Source of the DNA: Closterium sp. NIES-65
Lineage: Eukaryota; Streptophyta; Zygnematophyceae; Desmidiales; Closteriaceae
Length of the DNA: 64,000 bases
Reading direction: 5' to 3'
NCBI GenBank assembly: GCA_948144175.1
Contig: CANXME010002181.1
Location: 2,294,001 to 2,358,000, forward strand
This document shows, in pieces, positions 18,336-27,959 of the stretch; position 1 is the first letter of the stretch; the number at the start of each line of letters is the position of its first letter. The notes beneath the pieces were generated by a model. It worked only from the letters and a program-made list of their open reading frames with translations, searched no databases and had not been told where the DNA came from. A program made the translations under genes and the position numbers.

Positions 18336-19092
18336 CCATCCCCTGCCTTTCCATGCCTCCCGGTCCCTGGTACTAATAGGGTCTATGACCGTCACATCAC
18401 ACACCCAAACCGCACCACTACTTCTGTCCGTCCTGGTAAAATCTGTTGTCTGCTCCTCTATGGGGCAGTAGACGTTTGTTTCCCTGTGTACTATGAACCC
18501 CGCGTCTTGCGCCATGCTGATGCATGTGTCGCGGAGTTCGTTATGAGTATTCGTATGGTGCTTCCCCGTGCCGCAGCGGAAGAGGTGGTTGGGGAGGCGC
18601 GGGTCTGTGATGGCGATGTGTTCTGCACAATCATAATTCTTCGGAGTAGAGAAAGGGAGGCCCAACCAGATGCGCACGGCGTTGCTGAAGTATACCGGGC
18701 CGATGCGCCGTGAGGAAGCTACCGGTACCGCCGTCAGCCAATCCCCTGTGCCGTAGCCTGTGAGTGAGAACATTCTCTGTGTGTGCCTGGAGAGTGGATT
18801 TAGTCTCATTCGCCTCGTCTCTTGGACCGGTACCGCGTACCTACTCCCCTGTACTTTGAGGGCCAGCGTGTGCTGGAGCTTGATGTTCGACCAAGATAGC
18901 CGCTCCTGATCAACTATGTCGCGTGCGTTTGAGGGCAGGGCTGTCTCGCACTCTGTGAGCCAGGAATGGAGCGGTGTGGTGACGTCCCGGGGCAGAATCA
19001 TGTGGCTGTGTTCTCGGGTCAGTGCTGTATCTGGTGTTAGCGTCAGGGAGGAAAAGAAGAGTGCGGCCTACGTGAAGCTGGCTACGAAGCCG
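18336..19092 (-). pseudogene. N1 non-LTR retroelement, C-terminal zinc finger and endonuclease-like region
   Basis: The minus-strand frame reads PLHSWLTECETALP, RRMRLNPLSRHTQRMFSLTGYGTGDWL, FWLGLPFSTP-type segments, then a Cys/His cluster (CGTGKHH...H, about 18550-18600) and a DRSSGAVWVCDVTV block. The order RT, zinc finger, Asp-rich DVT motif resembles the C-terminal restriction-like endonuclease of site-specific non-LTR elements; this assignment is an inference from pattern. TAG at 19068-19070 replaces CAG of N2. The 3' end is cut off by Copia-2, and the frame continues across the LTR insertion at 19093-20657. Confidence 0.75.
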
Positions 19093-19268
19093 TGTGAAAT
19101 GAAGCACTAGTCTTAGGAGCCATAGCTAGGAAAGCCCTAGCTAGGCAAGGAAGAGTTTAGGCAAAAGAGGGGTTCACTAGCAAGAATGGGGATACAAATA
19201 GCAAACCCTAGAAGGGTTGTACTCGCTATAGAGCACCCCACTACAGGCTAGAGCATAACATTCTGACA
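19093..19268 (-). repeat. Non-autonomous element, 3' LTR (176 bp)
   Basis: On the minus strand it runs TGTCAGAATGTTATGC to TTTCACA, differing from its partner at about six positions by eye. It shares the TGTAGTGGGGT and TATTTGTA-like motifs with the copia LTRs. Confidence 0.92.
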
Positions 19269-20229
19269 CACCCCCATACCCAAAGTGGGGTGTAATCAGT
19301 AGAGCAAGCAAAGCAGTACAAGCTCAGGGTGGATCACAATGTCACCACACATTCTGAGCACAAGTTCAAGAAGCAATAGTTTAAAGTTCACAATTATGAG
19401 CAAAGCTAGTGGTAGTCACAACGGACAAGTGAGGAGGAGGAGGGACAGTGAGAGGAGAGGAGATAGGAGGCGACGGCTGAAGCTGCAGACAAATGGGCAA
19501 CAGGAGGCACACTGGCACATCGGCTACCGGAACAACGCTCCGGACTACTGGAGTAACTGGCCCCGCGGGTAAAAGAAGCGGCAGACGAGCAACGAACCCA
19601 CGGGCGACTGGCACAGGTGGCTGCAACTGGGCTACCGGAACAACACCCCGGACTACAGGTACTGCTGGCGACACAACGGCAACCTCCGTTCAGCTTCCCC
19701 AAACAGTCCCACCCCCCCTGACACACACCCGCTGCTACACCCCTTGCTCCACTCCCCCTTCACCCCCCCCTTTAGTACCACTCCAACGGCTCCAACAGGT
19801 CCACCCCCCCTCAGCGGCAGCTGCAGTACTGGGAGACGGAGGAGGAGGAGGAGGAGCAGGGAACGACACACAGAAGCTGCACCCCCATACCCCCCACCCC
19901 CAAACCCTAATTCATGAGAACGGGCAGCAGGAGGGGTGGGGCGCCATCAGAAGCACGGGGGACAGCGGGGAGGGCAGTGGCAGCGAAGAACGGGCCGCCC
20001 ACAGGCCTGGGACAGCCTCCCGAGCCGCGCGCAGGCGGCCTGAGCCGCGCACGGGCCTGGCGCAGCTCGTACGGGCCGCGCGCGGGCCTGGCGCAGCCCG
20101 TACGGGCCGCGTGCAGGTCGTACGGGCCGCGCGCAGGCCACGACGGGCGACGGGGAGCGATGCGCGGGTCCCCGTCGCCCGTCGCAGCGCCTCCCGGGAG
20201 CAATGCGCCGAGTGACGGGGCAGAAACCC

Positions 20230-20365
20230 GCTGCGCGCCTCGGGGAGCACGGCGGGCAGAGAACCGCCACGCGCCTCGGGGCGCACGGCGGGCAGAAAAC
20301 CGCCGCGCGCCTCGGGGCGCACGGCGGGCAGAAAACCGCCGCACGCTCCGAGCGCGCGGCGGGAT
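20230..20365. repeat. Tandem GC-rich repeat in the non-autonomous element
   Basis: About four units of roughly 36 bp built on GGCGGGCAGAAAACCGCC and CGCGCCTCGGGGCGCA. A second GC-rich set (GCGCGGGCCTGGCGCAGC type) precedes it at about 20030-20130. Confidence 0.8.
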
Positions 20366-20469
20366 GAAAACCCTAAACTTGACGCCGCGCACCACGGGGC
20401 GCGCGGCGGACAGGGAGTAGCAGTAGCAGCGGAAGCAGTGAAGTGGGGCCCACAGGCCAGGAGCATGTA

Positions 20470-20657
20470 GCTCTGATACCATGTGAAATGAAGCAGTAGT
20501 CTTAGGAGCCATGGATAGGAAAGCCCTAGCTAGGCAAGGAAGAGTTTAGGCAAAAGAGAGGTTCACTAGCAAGAATGGGGATACAAATAGCAAACCCTAG
20601 AAAGGTTGTACTCGCTATAGAGCACCCCACTACAGGCTAGAGCATAACATTTTGACA
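20470..20657 (-). repeat. Non-autonomous element, PBS and 5' LTR
   Basis: The LTR occupies 20482-20657 (176 bp). The complement of TGGTATCAGAGC at 20470-20481 abuts it exactly, which fixes the orientation as minus strand. Confidence 0.9.
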
Positions 20658-22620
20658 AACCGTAGACGCCTTCTACGAGTGGGTCCATGATTCCTAGGCC
20701 GCCCAGGGAAGATGGAAGCGAAGCCTGCGCCCACACTCTCGTCTTCTCCGTGCTACAGGTAGGGACTCTAATCCCGCAGGATGTCAGGAGCGCGTCTAGG
20801 AGGTCTCTCCCCTACTGTGCCCAGGTGTCTCGTGGAAGAAGGTTCAGTGGTGTGGTCCTAGTGAGGTATGCTACGCGTCTGGAAATGCAGCGAGTAAGGA
20901 GCAGGGAGGCTACTTGGGGGTCGGCACGTTCTAAGAGCGGCAGCGGCTTCGCCATTTCTTCTAGCTGCCCTGCAAGGAATTTGGCGGCGCCGGCCGCTGG
21001 CCCCAGGAAGCTGCCTAGAAGGCGTATCCCGCCCTTTGAAAACGGGACCCCTGGTGGCAGCTGCGTTGACTCGTCGCCGCTTGTGCTCCATGCAGCACAT
21101 TTCTGTGGGTCATGTTTAAGCCCCAGCTGCGCTAGCTTGCTCGTGAAGAAATTGAATGCTGCTACAGTATCGGTGTCATCCCCCAAAAATGTCACATCGT
21201 CTGCATACGCCAAGTAGAGTACATGGGGGTATGCTTCGGCAGTTTCGCGAAGGGCTGGGTGAATCCCTGCCGCGAACAGTAGAGGGCTGAGTGGGTCCCC
21301 CTGCCTCACGCCGCGTTCACTGTTTAGCGGGTGGCTGGCGAAGTTCGAGTCGAGATACATCTTCGACGAGTTACCGTACGTTAGCCGCACCAGAATGAGC
21401 AGTAACGAAAGGTTGTTGTTGCGTAACCCGTCGATGATTGCCTGTCGTCAAATGTTGTTAAAGGCGTTTGAAATGTCGGTCAGTAACACCACGCAGCAGT
21501 CTCTTGAGTCAACGAAGGCACGTGCGACATGGATGTTTGCCTCAGCTCCCCCTGGTACCGCCACCCCGTACTGTAGTGGAAAGAAGTGGTCACGTGCAGC
21601 TTCCCCAATTGCGGTCAGAGCTGCCTTGGCCGCGAGGCGCGTCAGGCATTCGCCAATTGCAATTGGCCGAACCCCCCCACCTGGCTTGGACAGCGTGATT
21701 ATGCGTGACGCTGTCAGCAGGTCTGCCACTGGCTCGCGTAATTTGCCTGCCAGGACGGTGTTGACTAGGGCATGCAGATGGATGCAGACCGATGCGTTGG
21801 TTGCAGATGAGTCGCGCAGGTGTTCGAATGCGGTTCCGGACGGTCCAGTCCCCACCCCATTTTTGCACCGACCCAGAAGTTTGGAGAAATCGGCTTGGCT
21901 GATTTGCAGGTTCGTGCCAGGTGTTGTTGGCCAGCTCGGCTGCTCGTTGACGGCTCGCGGGTGTTTCACGCGAAGTTTATCCAAGATTGCTGGGCCCGCC
22001 GTGCAGACTGGGGTTGACTCGAGGGCCAGCACGGCTCGGCGTAGACTTCCACGCTTGGCTAGGCCCTCCGCCCTGCTGAGTACTCCCGCCTCGTCAGGCT
22101 GGTGACGTGGAGGCGGTGGGGTGTTGATGGCTTCTATTGCGTCAGAATACAGCTGCCCCCATTCGCCACGCAGGAAAGCTCTGAGACGGGCTTTGACTTC
22201 GGGCCACTTCGGTCTTCTTGGCGACAATTGGCGAAGTGTGAGCCGAGGGAGAAACAGCAGCAGTCGCCACCCTGCGACCGAGTCCGGATTTCGCGCGAGG
22301 TGAAGGAGCGGGGTGAGTAACACCAGTGAAAACAGCTGACACAAATTGGGCGATAATCGGCGCGACAGGGATGGCTGACGACTGTCGCATAGGGCCGCCA
22401 AGTCCCAATCAGGGATGGCTGCGAACGGGTCTGTTCGCTTCGCCAATTCCTTTGGCGAGAAGTAGCAGGGAAAATGTGTTTGATTTGCTGATGCACTGCC
22501 AGAGCGCGTGGTTTGATTCCTCTGCGCGCACCTCGGTGTATCGCCTTGTCCATGAGTTGGAATCGTAGCCGTCCGATTCGCTTGTTGCACTCCTCCTACC
22601 TCCCCCGTCTCATGCTCAGC
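20658..22620 (-). pseudogene. N1 non-LTR retroelement, reverse transcriptase
   Basis: The minus-strand frame opens in a helical N-terminal region (WPEVKARLRAFLRGEWGQLYSDA) and enters the RT fingers (GPSGTAFEHLRD, IITLSKPGGGVRPIAIGE). It continues with motif A (LLTDISNAFNNI), motif B (GVRQGDPLSPLLFA) and motif C (YADD, 21196-21207). The layout is non-LTR RT, not LTR type. TGA near 21445 breaks the frame just after motif A, where CGA is the likely ancestor, and TAG near 20809 replaces the Trp of N2. It ends at the 5' LTR insertion and resumes at 19092. Confidence 0.87.
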
Positions 22621-22758
22621 TGTCAGAGGTCCACTGGTGATCCCCGATTGATCCTAGGGAAGGGTTACAGGCATGTTGGCCTGGGGGGTTATGGGCGCAC
22701 TGACCCGCTACTTAACAAGCCCTTTTATCCCAATGGTCTAGTGGTTGGGATTCTGACA
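22621..22758 (+). repeat. TRIM 5' LTR
   Basis: 138 bp. Near its end it contains TGGTCTAGTGG (22734-22744), a match to the tRNA-type RNA polymerase III A box. Confidence 0.93.
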
Positions 22759-22828
22759 TGGTATCCAGAGCGAAGGTCTCGGGTTCGAATCCCAGTGTGT
22801 GCACCTCGGGCATCCCAGTGCGGGGGGG
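22759..22828 (+). promoter_or_regulatory. TRIM internal region: PBS, B-box-like sequence, polypurine tract
   Basis: PBS TGGTATCCAGAGC (one extra C against the family form) at 22759. A perfect polymerase III B-box consensus, GGTTCGAATCC, lies at 22782-22792, 48 bases from the A-box-like sequence in the LTR. CGGGGGGG just before the second LTR is the polypurine tract. Confidence 0.75.
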
Positions 22829-22966
22829 TGTCAGAGGTCCACTGGTGATCCCCGATTGATCCTAGGGAAGGGTTACAGGCATGTTGGCCTAGGGGGGTAT
22901 GGGCGCACTGACCTGCTACTTAACAAGCCATTTTATCCCAATGGTCTAGTGGTTGGGATTCTGACA
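22829..22966 (+). repeat. TRIM 3' LTR
   Basis: 138 bp, starting after G7. It repeats the A-box-like sequence at 22942-22952, but with no B box downstream. Confidence 0.93.
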
Positions 22967-23290
22967 TCAGCAGCTTGCCTCCCAGGCCTTAGCCTCCCAG
23001 CCTCATCAATTTCTTCCTCGTCATCTTCACTTAGTGGGAGCAGCTCCTCCCTATAAGAAGGATCCCCTTGATCCTCCTCCTTATTAGCCCTTTCCAGAGC
23101 TGTTAAAGCCCGTCGCCCTGCCGCTTGGAAGCCATTCTCCGGTCCACCTCCTTCGCCGCTAGCTGTCACTCTCCCTCTGCCTCGCCCTCCTCGGCCCCTC
23201 GATGGTGATTGCTGGGCCGACCGATTATTCGCCAATGCGCGCAGGCGCTGCGTCGGTTGCGTACGAAAGGCCACCGCCTGCCTCCGAAAC
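22967..23290 (-). pseudogene. N1 non-LTR retroelement, N-terminal region
   Basis: The minus-strand frame joins the RT frame exactly when the TRIM is removed. It reads an RGRGGRGRGR basic stretch, ALTALERANKEEDQGD and an acidic SEDDEEEIDEAG segment, as in nucleic-acid-binding N-termini of retroelement proteins. The start is uncertain: the frame stays nearly open further up to about 24297, interrupted by TAG at 23323 and 23785, but that part overlaps a better-looking plus-strand frame. Confidence 0.5.
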
Positions 23291-24842
23291 AGGGACCATG
23301 TCGACGGGCTCCCCGACGCTGCCTACTCCGAAGCCCGTGACAGAAGACGCTGAAATCCTTCCTCGCCCCGCACCGTCGTTTCGCGAGGCCCTGGCGTCTC
23401 TGCCTGGCGACGGTGGTCGCCAGGCTCCCATGCTGTCTGCACCTCGTCCCGTCGCACCGCCTGTCCTTCTCGCTGCGATGTCTGATGTGTCTGCTCCGCC
23501 TGGCGCTCTTCAAGCTGCCGACCCCGCCGCTCCGTCTGCGGCCGCCGAGTGGGCGGTTGTTGCTGGCGGCGTGACGGCCCAGTCGGTGGGGTCCGCCACC
23601 ACTGACGTCCAGGGCCAGCCGGCGCTTCCCGCCTCTCCGGCTCCCCTGTCTGCACCGCCTCCAGCTCTGGCGCCTCCTCTGCCTGTGCAGGCGGGATCTG
23701 CTCCTGCACTGCCCGTGGCTGTACCTCCCGCGTCTCTTGTGATTGCGTCCCCTGCACCGTCCGTGGGTGCTCCTCTCGCGCCGCCTAGAGTTGCTCCTGT
23801 TGCTCAGCCTGATGTTGCACCGCCAGCTCCGCACGTGGCGGGTCCATCTGCGCCGCCTGTGGCCGTTCCCGTTGCGCCGCTGGTGGCAAATCCCTCTGCA
23901 CCGTCCGTTCCGCGTCCGCAGTCTCCTGGCCGTCGTCAGCAGAGGCCCCAATCCCCCGCGCGGTAGGACGAGCGCGAGACGTCCCGGCGCCGCCACAATT
24001 CCCCGCATCGCCGCGGTTCCCAGGCGAACTGGGCAGCGCAACGTGATGGCCAAGGCGGCTGGTGGGGGCCGCGTCAGCAGGGTGGCGGCTGGGGGTATGA
24101 TCAGCTGGTGACGATGGCTGACCTGCAGCGCGCGGTATCTGCTGCTGTGCGCGAGGAGCGGAACGAGCAGGCGAGCCATAGCAACTCCCCGCGTGTTGCT
24201 CAGACCCCCGTGGCACCCCCTCCAACTGCACCTCCTGCCCGGGCTGCCCCTCGTCCTCCTGCGATTGCTCCTCCTCCTCATGTTCCCGCCACTTCAACCC
24301 CTGTCCCGGGGAATCACCGCCAAGTGCCGTGGGTCCCCCCTGTGGCGGGGGTCGAGTTTTTTACCGCGGATGGTGGGCCCGTGACTGCGCAATATCCGTC
24401 CCTGCTGTCTGTTGATCCCCCTCCCCCGTCCGCAGGTGCGGCGCACTCGTTCTCGGCCGTGCTGGGGCCTCAGCATCCGGTCGCGGTTCTGGAGGTGACC
24501 CTTCGTCAGATCTGGCGCCTCTTGGAGGCTCTGCGGGTCGTGCATCTGGTGCAGGTGTATGGTCATGCCGCCTTGTCCCAGGGCGACTCACTGGTGGGCG
24601 GCTCTCGGGATGATTGTTTCGCGGCAGCTGATCACCTCGCCGAGCTGCTAGCGCCCGTGTTGGCTGCGCCCGCGCTGGGTGGGCTTGAGGGGGTCGGGCC
24701 CCTTGGTTCGGCCGTACGTGGGCTGCGGCGGTTGTTGCATGCAGGGACTGGATCCGGGGCGATCGCCGCAGGCACGGTGTTGGTGCGGCCGCGCTGTCGA
24801 GCGTCGGCCGCCGAAGGCGGCTGGCGCAAGCCTCTAGGTTAG
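23202..24842 (+). CDS. Proline/alanine-rich gag-like protein (function not recognised)
   Basis: The ATG at 23202 opens a frame with one internal TAG (23964-23966, possibly from CAG). The first 250 residues are a Pro/Ala/Val-rich low-complexity region with SFREALASLPGDGG near its start. After the stop a basic region (RRRHNSPHRRG) and a Gly/Trp/Gln-rich stretch (GGWWGPRQQGGGWGYDQ) lead to MADLQRAVSAAVREERNEQ and a C-terminal helical domain (QIWRLLEALRVVHLVQVYGHA, SAVRGLRRLLHAG). The layout resembles a structural gag-like or ORF1-like protein, but no family was recognised. The opposite strand is also nearly open here. Confidence 0.5.
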
Positions 24843-24950
24843 AAGGAATGAACCCGCAGCTGAATAATGAGGAACAAACCAGGCCCAAAGGCCTTATAAA
24901 CTAGGGGTATGGGGGGCTGAGAGGCTGAGAGGCTAAGGAGTTAAGCTATG

Positions 24951-24951
<1 letters not shown>

Positions 24952-25017
<66 letters not shown>
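24952..25017. repeat. (CT)n microsatellite
   Basis: About 66 bp of uninterrupted CT dinucleotides between the gag-like frame and N2. Confidence 0.98.
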
Positions 25018-25018
<1 letters not shown>

Positions 25019-25362
25019 ATGGTCCTTGTATTGATAGAGGATCAAAGCACATGCATGCAGGTTTATGGAATACTAGAACAAAGCTTGCAACACATCATAT
25101 CCTACCAACTACCTCCTCTAGAGCTCCAGGTAGGGCTCAACCACCGCAAAACAGTCCCCTGGGTGAAGCTCCTGACCGATTCCTCCTACAGGCGGGTTCT
25201 CTGCTGCTGCCGCCTCGCCCAACTTGAGAAGGAGACCCACCGATTAGGCCCTCTGAAGGGCCACTGACCAGCGCTGCTGGAATAAGTGCAGAAACTTGGC
25301 GGCATAAAAGGATTTAGAGGCGGCGTTGAAGTGCCGCTGAGCCGCTGTATCTGCGAGTAGCT

Positions 25363-26720
25363 TTAGGAAGACCGGGACTTCCGTGCACGGGCAGCCATAG
25401 GTGTCCACCGCCAGTGGAATAACCCCACTGTCTCTGGCCGATTGGCATAGTGCTTGATTTTCTTATCCGCTTGTTCCCGAGCCGCCCAGCCCCTGCCCTT
25501 CTCGGCTGCTCGGTCCCTCGTGCTAATGGGATATCTGATGGTAACGTCGCACACGTAAACCGCCCCACTGCTTCTATCTGTCATGGTGAAGTCGGCGGTT
25601 TGTTTCTCGATGGGGCAGTAGACCGCCGACTCGCTGTGAACAATGAAACCTGCATGCTATGCCATGCTAATGCACGCATCCCGCAACTCGTTGTGGGTAT
25701 TAATGCGGTGCTTGCCTGTGCCGCAGCGGAGGAGATGGTTCGGGAGGCGGGGATCTATTATAGCTACCTAATCCGCACAGTCACAGTTCTTGGGCGTTGA
25801 AAAAGGTAGACCCAGCCAAAACCGCACAGCATTCGCGAAGTGCACAGGGCCTATCCGTCTAGTGGCCTCAATTGGGATCGCAGTCAGCCAGTCCCCGGTG
25901 GCGTACCCAGTCAGCGAGAACATCCACTGCGTGTGGCTAGAGAGAGGGTTTAGCTGCATGTGCCGAGTTGCCTGGACCTGCACAGCGTATCTGCTCCCGT
26001 GCACCTTCAAGCCGAGCACGTGCTAGAGCCTAACATCCGAACGCTCTAGCCGTTCCTTCTCTATGATCTCTCGCGCATCAAGAGGCAGGGCTGCTTCGCA
26101 CTCCGTGAGCCACGAGTGTAAGGGGGTGTCGTCCTCCCTGGGCCCCAGCATGTGGTTCCTGGCCATCTTCAAAGCGCTTTCTGGTTCTAGAACGAGGGAG
26201 GTGAGGAAAAGCGCCGCCTGGGTAAAGCTCGCGGTGAAACCGCAAATTCCTTCTATAAGCGGGTCCGTAATGCCTATGCCGCCCATCGACGATGGCAACG
26301 GCGCCTGTTCCCAGACCCGCTTTTGCTCAGCGCTGCATGTTGGTGCGCAAATGTCGCACGAGGTGAGTAAGGTAATGAGCAAGTCCCTGCCCCACTGGCT
26401 CCACGTGGCACGAGGGAGTAAGTGGAGGGGGGTCGTCCTAATGAGGTAAGCTACCCGCCTGGAAATACACCGCCTGAGGAGCAGTGCGGCCACCTGGGGG
26501 TCTGCTCATTCTAACAGCGGTAACGGCCTCGCCATCTCTCCTAACCGGCCCGATAGAAACCCGGCTGCTCCAGCGTCTGTCCCAACGTAGCTACCTAGAA
26601 GCCGCACTCCCTCCTTGGAAAACGGCACCCTGGGCGGGAGATGATGCTGTGCGACTGCGGTTGAACTCCAAGCGGCGCATTTCTGGGGATTATAGGTCAG
26701 GCCTAGCTGCGCCAGTTTGG
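25363..26720 (-). pseudogene. N2 non-LTR retroelement, 5' truncated
   Basis: A second copy of the N1 family on the minus strand. It begins in the RT region after YADD (LAQLGL, PQKCAAW) and runs through RRCISRRVAYLIRTTPLHLLPR, GITDPLIEGICGF, HSWLTECEAALP, the CGTGKH zinc-finger-like cluster, and DRSSGAVYVCDVTI. It ends with a natural TAA at 25363, so it supplies the C-terminus that N1 lost. Stops inside the frame (near 25664, 25768, 26023 and 26493-26511) match Gln, Arg or other residues in N1. The 3' untranslated part probably extends to about 25020. Confidence 0.8.
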
Positions 26721-27289
26721 CTGTGATTGCGCCGGCAGGGGCGCGCGGGTGTTTCGGGGGATGCTGCGGGATTTCGAGGGGTGCTCAGGTTTGACTCGGG
26801 TTTGAGTCAAGATTTCAGTTTTGTAACTGAATCTCGAGTCTCGTCATTTTCTGTGCGTGGCACACAGAAACTTCGCGGCAAAGCACCGCGCGTAAAAGGA
26901 CAATTTCGATACAGGGAAAAACGGTGAAAAATCACGAAGTAGACTGTAAGGCTTCTTGGAAAACGGCGAGAAACCGTTTTGTAACTGTGAACGTTCGTGA
27001 TAACGGTAATCCCACACGAATTCTCATGATTGCGCGTGGGAAATCATGAATGTTCGCGAAGACAGTCAGTAGGGGAATTTGGCAGGAGTGCAGCTTGAAG
27101 TCAGTTATTTCCACAAGGCGAATCAAGCCAAATTCAAGCGCAGTTTCGTAACGATTTTTCAAAGGCAGCAAGGAGAAGTCATGAAGTCAAGTTAAACAAC
27201 TGCTCAGTGCTTTCACTATGCTTGTGTGTTAGACGAAATATAAATGCGTGCTTGTGCCTGGTTGTATCCATCATTTGAGTTAATATTTT
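26721..27289. other. Unassigned AT-richer segment
   Basis: No gene recognised. It contains scattered TCATGA-type short palindromes (for example near 27026 and 27048) similar to those at about 56000-56110. It may be the decayed interior or LTR of an unknown element. Confidence 0.35.
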
Positions 27290-27742
27290 GCTCTATCATC
27301 GTATTGACGTGAAGAGCGATTCTACACACGAGCCATTCGTCGTCCCAACGCTGCGCAGGGATTCTTGGGAGTGCTCTAGTGCACACCGTTGTCTTCACAC
27401 TTAGTGCGCCCCTCTACAAAACACGGACCCTTGGTTAGGGGCTGGCTTTGCCAGGCACTCGAGGACCCTTGGAGGTGACCCCGTGGGGACTAACTAGTGT
27501 GAATTAAAGGACGTGCATAGAGGTCATAGATCTTATTAGTAGTAATAGAGAGCCCACGTGAACTGGATTTGATAGAGTTGAGCATCTGTTTAGAGTTAAC
27601 AGGTTGTGTTGTTTTGTGTGAATTTTCATTATTTAAATATTATGCGATTAGCTCCCCTCCATGCTGGACATGAGATGGGGTAGCATAATTTTTGTGTTGT
27701 TAGCTTTTCCACACCAAAATCTTTATGAATATGCATCATGCA
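27290..27742. repeat. AT-rich repeat R, copy 1 left part
   Basis: Homologous to 56330-56740: both share CGTATTGACG, GAGAGCCCACG, GAACTGGATTTGATAGAG, ATGGGGTAGCATAATTTT and TTATGAATATGCA. Copia-3 inserted into it at ATGCA. Its continuation (ATTATTCATATCGAACTTAAG) is on the far side of Copia-3 at about 41797. Confidence 0.8.
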
Positions 27743-27873
27743 TGTCAGAACATTATAGCTTATGCTTTTGTGTAGGCTATAGTGGGGTATCCCATAGGGG
27801 GTACAACCCAATTAGGGTTAGTACTTGTACCCACTTCATTCATAGTTCATTCATTCTCGTTTGTATTTCCTCA
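27743..27873 (+). repeat. Copia-3 5' LTR (131 bp)
   Basis: TGTCAGAACATTATAGC to TATTTCCTCA. The termini are TG and CA. It is followed directly by the PBS. Confidence 0.94.
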
Positions 27874-27920
27874 TGGTATCGAGCAGGTTCCCTCGTGGGA
27901 ACTGTTCCTAGGGCCCACCA
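27874..27920 (+). promoter_or_regulatory. Copia-3 PBS, hairpin and GGGCCC palindrome
   Basis: TGGTATCGAGC (PBS variant), then GTTCCC-TCGT-GGGAAC at 27887-27902, then CTAGGGCCCACC. The spacing is the same as in the sister elements. Confidence 0.8.
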
Positions 27921-27959
27921 ACCGATTTTTTTTTCCTGCCCGGGGCGCGTCCTGCCCCC

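Larger units (their letters stand above)
19093..20657 (-). mobile_element. Non-autonomous short-LTR copia-family element (1565 bp)
   Basis: Two 176-bp LTRs flank about 1.2 kb without any retroviral protein. On the minus strand it has TGGTATCAGAGC at the PBS, a GC-rich leader, and the family's 3' block (AATGTGTGGTGAC and GTGATCCACCCTGAGC) before a GGGGGTG polypurine tract. It interrupts the N1 reading frame. The flanks AGCCG (19088-19092) and AACCG (20658-20662) form a target duplication with one G/A difference. It must be mobilised by proteins from related copias. Confidence 0.88.
22621..22966 (+). mobile_element. TRIM: 346-bp terminal-repeat retrotransposon in miniature
   Basis: Two 138-bp direct repeats (22621-22758, 22829-22966; about four differences) surround only 70 bp. 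They begin TGTCAGAGG and end TTCTGACA. The internal part is little more than a PBS (TGGTATCCAGAGC) and a G7 polypurine tract. TCAGC flanks both sides (22616-22620, 22967-22971), a perfect 5-bp target duplication. Removing the element restores the N1 frame. It has no coding capacity and needs helper proteins. Confidence 0.95.

Noticed and set aside
22727..22803. A functional tRNA gene
   Set aside because: A- and B-box-like sequences are present but the acceptor stem does not pair and the T stem has a mismatch; it straddles the TRIM LTR and PBS.
23166..24281. 371-codon Arg-rich minus-strand frame
   Set aside because: Arg-rich composition is typical of a shadow of GC-rich coding sequence in another frame.
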